The notes under the pieces were generated by a model, which was given only the letters and a program-made list of their open reading frames with translations, did not search any database and was not told the DNA's origin. Positions 56,393 to 61,264 of a DNA stretch of 61,264 bases are shown here, piece by piece. Source of the DNA: Deltaproteobacteria bacterium (GTDB lineage Bacteria > Desulfobacterota > Desulfobulbia > Desulfobulbales > Desulfurivibrionaceae); NCBI GenBank assembly GCA_021811385.1, contig JAJZPC010000005.1, forward strand, positions 1 to 61,264. Reading direction: 5' to 3'. The translations under genes and the position numbers were made by a program. Every line of letters starts with the position of its first letter. Positions within the stretch are counted from its first letter, which is position 1.

Positions 56393-58102
56393 ATGAAAAC
56401 GATTCTGGTGGTGGACAACCACCCTGTTGTCCTGAAATTGCTGGTGGAGTTCCTGAAAAAACAGGGGCACGAGGTGATCACCGCCGAAGACGGGCTCGCC
56501 GCCCTGGAGGTTCTCAAAAAGGTAAAGCCGGACATCGTTTTTACCGACCTGATCATGCCCAACATCAACGGGGAAAAGCTCTGCCAGGTTATCCGCAGCC
56601 GTCCCGAACTGAAAAACCTCCGCATCATCATCTACTCGGCCACGGTGCTGGAGGATGAAACCAACATCCTCAACCTCGGGGCCGATGCCTGCATCGCCAA
56701 GGGTCCGTTCAAGAATACCGAGACGCATATCGCCAAGGTCATCGAGCATATCGACAACAACACCCTCCATGAATTGAAGGGCAAGATCCTTGGCGCCGAG
56801 GATCTGTACAAGCGGCATATCACCTCGGAGCTGCTCTTTTCCAAACGGCATTACGAGATTATCTTCAACAGCATGCCCGAAGGGGTGGTGGAGTTCACCC
56901 TGGACGGCAAGATCTTCCATGCCAACGCCGCGGCCCTTGCCCTGTGCGGCCTGCGGGAGGAGGACTTGCTGGCTTCCAGCTTTTTCGAGCTTTTCAGCGG
57001 CGAACACCGGGAACGGCTGCGCACCGCGCTGCACACCCCTGGCCAAGATCCGCTGGTCATCGACGAGGCCGAGCCCCTCCTGCTCAACGGCAGAATGATC
57101 ACCATCCATTTTCTCCCCAGCCGGGATGAGTCCCACACCTTCATCATCGCCATCATGCGGGATCTCACCGACAAGATCGCAACGGCCCGGGAGCTGGAAA
57201 TGATGCGCCGCCAGCAGGAACGCATCCTCAACGCCGTCGGCGAAGGGATCTTCGGCCTTGATACCCACGGGAGCATCACCTTTGCGAACCCGGCAGCCCT
57301 TTCCCTGCTGAACTATGAACACCATGAACTGGTGGGCGGCAGCTTGCGGGAGATAGTCCATGCCTGCACGCAGGAGGAAGAGGAAGGAGGGTATTCGGAG
57401 AAAAGTTGCCCGATCTGCGCGGCCAGCCAGGACGGCATTATGCGCAAGGGCACCGAAACCTTCTGGCGCAAGGATGGCGCGAGTTTTCCGGTTCGCTACA
57501 CCAGCAACCCGATTGTGGAAGAGTATACAATCCTGGGCACGGTGGTCGCCTTCGCCGATATCACCGAACGCAAGAAAATGGAGGAAAGGCTGCGGGAATC
57601 GGCCATGACCGATGAACTCACCGGGCTCTTGAATCGCCGGGGCTTCATGACCCTGGCGGACAAGCTGATCAAGATCAGCGTGCGCGACAAAAATGACCTT
57701 CTGCTCATCTATGTCGATTTCGACAATCTGAAATGGATCAACGACTCCCTAGGGCACAGCGTCGGCGACCACGCCATCGTTGAAACCGCCACCCTGCTGA
57801 GCGATACCTTCCGGCTGGCGGATGTTGTCGCCCGGCTGGGCGGGGACGAATTTGTCATCCTCTGTACCGACAACTCGGCCCTGGGCAACGAGGAAACCAT
57901 TCTCTACCGCCTGAACGAAAATATCGAAAAAACCAACAGGCTGACAAGCCGGCAATACCCGCTCTCCCTCAGTGTCGGGGTGGGCCGCTACGAGCATCAG
58001 TCACCCTGCTCCATCGACGAGCTGCTCCGCCGGGCAGACCGGGCCATGTACAAAAACAAGGAAGACAAGAAGGCCCGCCACCAGGACGGCTATAAACTTT
58101 AA
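56393..58102 (+). CDS. Response regulator with PAS-PAS-GGDEF (diguanylate cyclase)
   Basis: 569 residues. Receiver ~1-120 with D52 (IVFTDLIMPNINGEKLC), PAS1 ~158-275 (YEIIFNSMPEGVVEFTLDGK), PAS2 ~282-400 (ILNAVGEGIFGLDTHGSITF, with CPICAASQDGI), then a GGDEF domain with the intact RLGGDEFVIL and SLSVGVGRYEH. Should make cyclic-di-GMP in response to phosphorylation. No RxxD inhibitory site obvious. ATG at 56393; weak ribosome site. Confidence 0.9.
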   Translation: MKTILVVDNHPVVLKLLVEFLKKQGHEVITAEDGLAALEVLKKVKPDIVFTDLIMPNINGEKLCQVIRSRPELKNLRIIIYSATVLEDETNILNLGADACIAKGPFKNTETHIAKVIEHIDNNTLHELKGKILGAEDLYKRHITSELLFSKRHYEIIFNSMPEGVVEFTLDGKIFHANAAALALCGLREEDLLASSFFELFSGEHRERLRTALHTPGQDPLVIDEAEPLLLNGRMITIHFLPSRDESHTFIIAIMRDLTDKIATARELEMMRRQQERILNAVGEGIFGLDTHGSITFANPAALSLLNYEHHELVGGSLREIVHACTQEEEEGGYSEKSCPICAASQDGIMRKGTETFWRKDGASFPVRYTSNPIVEEYTILGTVVAFADITERKKMEERLRESAMTDELTGLLNRRGFMTLADKLIKISVRDKNDLLLIYVDFDNLKWINDSLGHSVGDHAIVETATLLSDTFRLADVVARLGGDEFVILCTDNSALGNEETILYRLNENIEKTNRLTSRQYPLSLSVGVGRYEHQSPCSIDELLRRADRAMYKNKEDKKARHQDGYKL

Positions 58103-58228
58103 AACTTTTTTGAACGGCTTACAGACCGCCTTGGGTGAGGCGGTTTCCGGTCCCACCGGCCCGCCGGCATCGGCCCATAAAAAATCCCGGCTTGTTTTTT
58201 CCGTTTCATTTTTCACCATGGGTTGCTA

Positions 58229-58243
58229 TAGTAATAATTATCA
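58229..58243 (+). promoter_or_regulatory. Candidate Fur box upstream of the rubredoxin operon
   Basis: TAGTAATAATTATCA agrees with the 7-1-7 Fur pattern TGATAATNATTATCA at 12 of 14 positions. TATAGT at 58227-58232 may be the overlapping -10. Confidence 0.5.
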
Positions 58244-58265
58244 TTAACTCTCATAAAGGTGAATC

Positions 58266-58592
58266 ATGGATATCAGTGTTGATGGAAATGTCGTTGAATT
58301 CAAGCTGGACAACGCCCAGGAAACCGCGGCCATGGAACTCCTCTGGCGGGTTATAGTGGATTGCCTGCGGGAGAACAAAAAGCTGGTTCCCATCGGCGAG
58401 TACATCCCGAGCAAGGAAAACCTGGCCCGTTTTGTCATCGAGGGGATTCCCGGCGGCAAGACCCAGTGGTCGGACCAGAAGGCCGCGGCGGACAACACCT
58501 ACTACTGTTCCGTCTGCAACAAGTACATGAAGGTGAAAAAGGACAGCGAGATCCCGAAATGCTGCGGCAGGGACATGGAGACCATGGACTGA
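58266..58592 (+). CDS. Zinc-ribbon protein upstream of rubredoxin
   Basis: 108 residues. MDISVDGNVVEFKLDNAQET, a helical stretch, then a C-terminal C-x2-C...C-C pair (YYCSVCNKYMKVKKDSEIPK, then CCGRD) that looks like a zinc ribbon or a second rubredoxin-like iron knuckle. AAAGGTGA is 5-8 nt upstream. 39 bp before the rubredoxin gene. Function unknown; its position suggests an electron carrier partner. Confidence 0.75.
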   Translation: MDISVDGNVVEFKLDNAQETAAMELLWRVIVDCLRENKKLVPIGEYIPSKENLARFVIEGIPGGKTQWSDQKAAADNTYYCSVCNKYMKVKKDSEIPKCCGRDMETMD

Positions 58593-58631
58593 TCCGCTTC
58601 TTAACGATCCAGCCTAAAAAGGAGATCCATC

Positions 58632-58787
58632 ATGGACAAGTACGAATGCCCCTGCGGCTATGTTTACGACCCGGCGGAGGGTGATTACGAACACGGCATC
58701 GAGGCCGGCACCGCCTTTGCCGATCTGCCCGATGACTGGGTCTGCCCCAAGTGCGGGGCGGAAAAGGAAAATTTCTATAAGGCGTGA
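58632..58787 (+). CDS. Rubredoxin
   Basis: 51 residues. [20 protein letters not shown], a spacer, [20 protein letters not shown]. Fe(SCys)4 electron carrier in the cytosol, often paired with oxygen/peroxide-reducing proteins in anaerobes. The first iron knuckle reads C-x-C (ECPCGY), one residue shorter than the usual C-x2-C; the second is a normal C-x2-C. AAGGAG precedes the ATG. Confidence 0.93.
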   Translation: MDKYECPCGYVYDPAEGDYEHGIEAGTAFADLPDDWVCPKCGAEKENFYKA

Positions 58788-58818
58788 CCGGACGGAACGC
58801 AACACCTGCCCCACCCAG

Positions 58819-58868
58819 CCCCTTGGAAACCCCCTCCCTTCCCGGTTTCCAAGGGGTATTTTTTTCCC
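58819..58868 (+). terminator. Intrinsic terminator after rubredoxin
   Basis: CCCCTTGGAAACC / GGTTTCCAAGGGG stem (13 bp), 12-nt loop, T run. Confidence 0.88.
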
Positions 58869-58976
58869 CGCCCCCTTGCTAATCCCGCCGTTTGTTTCCA
58901 TACTCTTCTCAGCACCTTGCCGTTTCATGCCCATGCACCCCCCAAGAAACCGCGCAGGCCCGCGAGGTATTGCCCC

Positions 58977-60059
58977 ATGCCCAAAAAAACCATTACGATT
59001 CTCGGCGCCGGCCCGGCGGGGCTCACCGCAGCCATCGTCCTGCAAAAGGCGGGGTATCAAGCGCAGGTCTATGAAAAAAACCGGGATGTGGGCCGCGTTT
59101 TTTACGGCGACCTGCAGGGGCTGGAAAACTGGTCGGAGGAGCGCGATGTGCTTGAGGAGTTCCAGGCGCTTGGCCTGGCCATCAACTTCGACTGCACCCC
59201 CTTTTCCGCGCTCACCGTGTTCAATGGCGAAAAAAAATGGCCCTTCACCTCCTCAAGGCCGGGATTTTATCTGATCCGGCGCGGCGCCATGGCGGGCAGC
59301 CTTGACCAGGGCCTCAAGGAGCAAGCCCTGGCTGCCGGAGCCGCCATTTTTTTTGAGCAACACCGCAACCCCGCCCAGGCGGATATCGTCGCCACCGGCC
59401 CTTTGGTGCGCCACCGCTTTGCCATCGACAAGGGCATCGTCTTCAAGACCAGCCTGCCCGACGCGGCCTACGGCCTGGTCAACGACCAAGCCGCCTACAA
59501 GGGATATGCCTACCTTCTTTTTGCCAAGGGGTACGGCTGCCTCTGTACCGTACTCTTTGACAACTTTTCCGAGGTGAACCGCTGCCTGACGGAAACGGAA
59601 CAGATTTTCAGGAAGTTCGTCGACTTCGACATGGAGGATCCCAAACCGGTGGGCGGCATGGGTGGTTTTCTCCTTGCCCCGGTTTTTGAAAAGGATCAGC
59701 ACATGCTGGTGGGCGAGGCCGCAGGTCTACAGGATATGCTCTGGGGCTTCGGCATCCGCTCCGCCGTGATTTCCGGGGCCCTGGCCGCGCACAGCATCAT
59801 CAACACCACCAGCTACGCCGAATCCGCCCGCTCCCGCTTTATCGGCAAACAGAAGGCCGGCCTGGTCAACCGCTATCTCTGGGAGCGGTTGGGCCGCAAC
59901 AACTACAGCCGGATCATGGACCGGATCGACCGCAGCGGGGATCATCGTAAATTTTTTCAGGATTTCTACAACCTGAACCTCCTGCACCGACTCGCCTATC
60001 CTTTTGCTTTCCATTCCCTAAAAAAAAGGTACAATCTCGTTGCCGAGGATGAGCGATAA
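58977..60059 (+). CDS. FAD-dependent oxidoreductase (geranylgeranyl reductase-like)
   Basis: 360 residues. N-terminal dinucleotide fold ITILGAGPAGLTAAIVLQKA, then YEKNRDVGR, a flavin motif and the second FAD-binding segment HMLVGEAAGLQDMLWGFGIR (GEAAGLQDPxxGxGI pattern), as in geranylgeranyl reductase-like proteins. C-terminal KAGLVNRYLWERLGRNNYSR. Substrate unknown: isoprenoid or quinone reduction is possible. ATG at 58977 follows GAGGT; the frame extends 20 codons upstream to 58917. Confidence 0.85.
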   Translation: MPKKTITILGAGPAGLTAAIVLQKAGYQAQVYEKNRDVGRVFYGDLQGLENWSEERDVLEEFQALGLAINFDCTPFSALTVFNGEKKWPFTSSRPGFYLIRRGAMAGSLDQGLKEQALAAGAAIFFEQHRNPAQADIVATGPLVRHRFAIDKGIVFKTSLPDAAYGLVNDQAAYKGYAYLLFAKGYGCLCTVLFDNFSEVNRCLTETEQIFRKFVDFDMEDPKPVGGMGGFLLAPVFEKDQHMLVGEAAGLQDMLWGFGIRSAVISGALAAHSIINTTSYAESARSRFIGKQKAGLVNRYLWERLGRNNYSRIMDRIDRSGDHRKFFQDFYNLNLLHRLAYPFAFHSLKKRYNLVAEDER

Positions 60060-60098
60060 CCCAATATCAACCGCACAACGTAACCGCAGAATCCAGCC

Positions 60099-60314
60099 AT
60101 GAACATCAACAACGAAGATCAGGCCAGAGAGGCCATCGCCCTCTGGCAGTCAGACCCGCCCAAGGCGCAGCTCAAAAATCTGCGGCTGGCCCTGGAATCC
60201 CTGGAACTCAGCCAGATGTACTATGAACAGAAGGGCAACGAGCAAGGCGCGGCAAGGGCTGCGGCCTGCCAGACCATCCTCGCCTGCCGCATCGCCGAAA
60301 TTGAAACCGAATAG
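60099..60314 (+). CDS. Small helical protein of unknown function
   Basis: 71 residues, one long helix-rich chain (NEDQAREAIALWQSDPPKAQ, LRLALESLELSQMYYEQKGN). No ribosome site better than weak. Between the oxidoreductase and a membrane protein gene, same strand. Confidence 0.55.
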   Translation: MNINNEDQAREAIALWQSDPPKAQLKNLRLALESLELSQMYYEQKGNEQGAARAAACQTILACRIAEIETE

Positions 60315-60329
60315 ACCGGGGAACACGCC

Positions 60330-60536
60330 ATGCACACCATTTTCGCCACCATCGGTCTAATCCTCGCCATTGTAGGGCTTGCCGTCTCCGTGGCCTTCTG
60401 GATCCCCAGGTTCTGCAACCGGAGACGGCTTAGGGAAATGCTCGGCTCCAGGTACCCCGTGGTGTATGTGGTCTATGTCGCCAACGGCCCCATGCTCCTG
60501 CTGCTCGGCGTCGTCCTGCTGATCTTCTTCCGCTGA
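60330..60536 (+). CDS. Small two-span membrane protein
   Basis: 68 residues: IFATIGLILAIVGLAVSVAF, an Arg-rich middle (CNRRRLREMLGSRY) and GPMLLLLGVVLLIFF. GGGGA before the ATG. Family not recognised. Confidence 0.6.
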   Translation: MHTIFATIGLILAIVGLAVSVAFWIPRFCNRRRLREMLGSRYPVVYVVYVANGPMLLLLGVVLLIFFR

Positions 60537-60560
60537 ACAATCCAAAGAGAGGAAACAATA

Positions 60561-61055
60561 ATGAGCACTGAAACATCATACGGCTGGAACGCCGCCTCGG
60601 GCATGACCCTGCTGGCCAAACTCAAAAGCGACCTCAAGGCTGCCATGCTGAGCAAAAACGAGGCGGTCAAGGGCGCGCTGCGCATCATCATCAGCGAGTT
60701 CCCCACCAAGATCACCACCCCCATCACCCTGGAGAGCGGCAAAAAGAGCACCCGGGCCAAGCGGGACGACGAGATCACCGACGACGACATCATCAGCCTG
60801 ATCATGGGGTTGTGCAAGTCGGAACGGCAGACCCTGGAGTACAAAAAAGAGACCAGCTCCGAATACCTGGAGATCCTGGAATCATACCTGCCAAAGATGG
60901 CCACGGAAGAGGAGATCGCCGCCTGGGCCAAGGCCAACATCGACCTTTCCCAGTTCAAGAGCGCCATGCAGGCCATGGGCCCGATCATGAAGCATTTCGG
61001 CAAGGCAGCGGACGGTAATGTGGTGAAGAAGGTGCTGGCGGGGATGGCGGGTTAG
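60561..61055 (+). CDS. GatB/YqeY domain protein
   Basis: 164 residues: LLAKLKSDLKAAMLSKNEAV, LRIIISEF, a flexible insertion (RAKRDDEITDDDIISLIMGL), SEYLEILESYLPKM and MKHFGKAADGNVVKKVLAGM. The YqeY fold matches the tail of GatB in tRNA amidation; stand-alone forms have no settled function. AGAGG site. Slightly longer than a typical YqeY, mainly in the insertion. Confidence 0.88.
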   Translation: MSTETSYGWNAASGMTLLAKLKSDLKAAMLSKNEAVKGALRIIISEFPTKITTPITLESGKKSTRAKRDDEITDDDIISLIMGLCKSERQTLEYKKETSSEYLEILESYLPKMATEEEIAAWAKANIDLSQFKSAMQAMGPIMKHFGKAADGNVVKKVLAGMAG

Positions 61056-61133
61056 GTATTTTTCTAGTATTGACGTGGGGTGGTGTCCTGTGCATGCTGG
61101 AATAAGCAGCCGGGATGCATGAAGCCCCACCAA

Positions 61134-61160
61134 ATAAAAAAGCCCGACCGAAGTCGGGCT
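61134..61160 (-). terminator. Intrinsic terminator for a minus-strand transcript entering from the right
   Basis: On the minus strand AGCCCGAC-TTCG-GTCGGGCT then six T's. Upstream (61161-61230) is a structured run: ATTGTAGT / ACTACAAT stem and GGGCACCC-GCAA-GGGTTGTCC hairpin, without an open frame. May be the 3' end of a small RNA. Confidence 0.7.
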
Positions 61161-61264
61161 GGGTTCGAGGACAACCCTTGCGGGTGCCCTTATTGTAGTA
61201 ACGGCTCTCACCCCGGGACACTACAATCGTTGTAAGAATACCCCATCATGAAAAGAAATTGCAA

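Overview
The window looks like a GC-rich chromosome segment of an anaerobic Desulfobacterota (Desulfobulbales-like) bacterium. The inference rests on gene content: two corrinoid/Wood-Ljungdahl genes (an AcsV-type corrinoid activator and an AcsE-type methyltetrahydrofolate methyltransferase), an anaerobic lower-ligand (BzaF/ThiC-type) synthase behind a cobalamin riboswitch, a rubredoxin, a monomeric NADP isocitrate dehydrogenase, a class II DAHP synthase and several PAS/GGDEF/histidine-kinase sensors. No rRNA or other species-level marker is present, so the taxonomic call is tentative.

Layout. 1-2970 (all minus): groEL (cut by the window edge), groES, ilvE, tRNA-Pro. 3215-3290: tRNA-Asn. 3246-14328: an integrated ~11.1-kb element in the 3' end of tRNA-Asn, bounded by a perfect 45-bp direct repeat. 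It carries an RHH-like protein with palindromic operators, an AlpA-like protein, a MOBV-type relaxase preceded by a possible oriT hairpin, a P-loop (DUF3987-like) replication-type protein preceded by a cluster of GCTGACG iterons, an AT-rich cargo (MerR-like regulator, a 67-aa ORF, an intrinsic terminator, a 753-aa protein with an HExxH zinc-protease motif, and a 409-aa HD-domain protein) and a tyrosine integrase. 14559-24891: Fe-alcohol dehydrogenase, B12-binding radical SAM protein, lgt, an M16 protease, rpe, and a tightly overlapped htrA-like / hslO / membrane-protein operon. 25039-29149 (minus): a secretory operon with three FlgO-like envelope proteins and a membrane protein carrying repeated LDQSDID motifs. 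29467-36996: small genes, a nitrilase-RfaE2 fusion, yehS, three small lipoproteins, a ferredoxin-nitroreductase, a CigR-like protein and a response regulator. 37090-37688: higBA. 37812-46769: acsV, a glycosyltransferase, an intergenic region with a perfect parS palindrome and phased TGTTGA repeats, a Gly/Met-rich secreted protein, acsE, an orphan HsdR-N protein, DAHP synthase, and cobalamin riboswitch-bzaF. 46942-61055: a Cys-rich protein, a phosphomannomutase, a hybrid histidine kinase, icd, a second kinase with a YbjQ protein, a REC-PAS-PAS-GGDEF protein, a zinc-ribbon protein plus rubredoxin, a flavin oxidoreductase, two small proteins and a YqeY protein.

How it fits together. acsV and acsE act in corrinoid-dependent methyl transfer, and the riboswitch-controlled bzaF would make the lower base of the cobamide they need. 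Dispersed inverted repeats (at least four families) occupy many intergenic gaps. The most novel-looking content is the element's AT-rich cargo: a sensor-like metallopeptidase plus an HD hydrolase, placed behind a small ORF and a terminator that could act as a transcriptional gate. I infer a candidate anti-phage or stress-response module; I cannot check novelty without searches.
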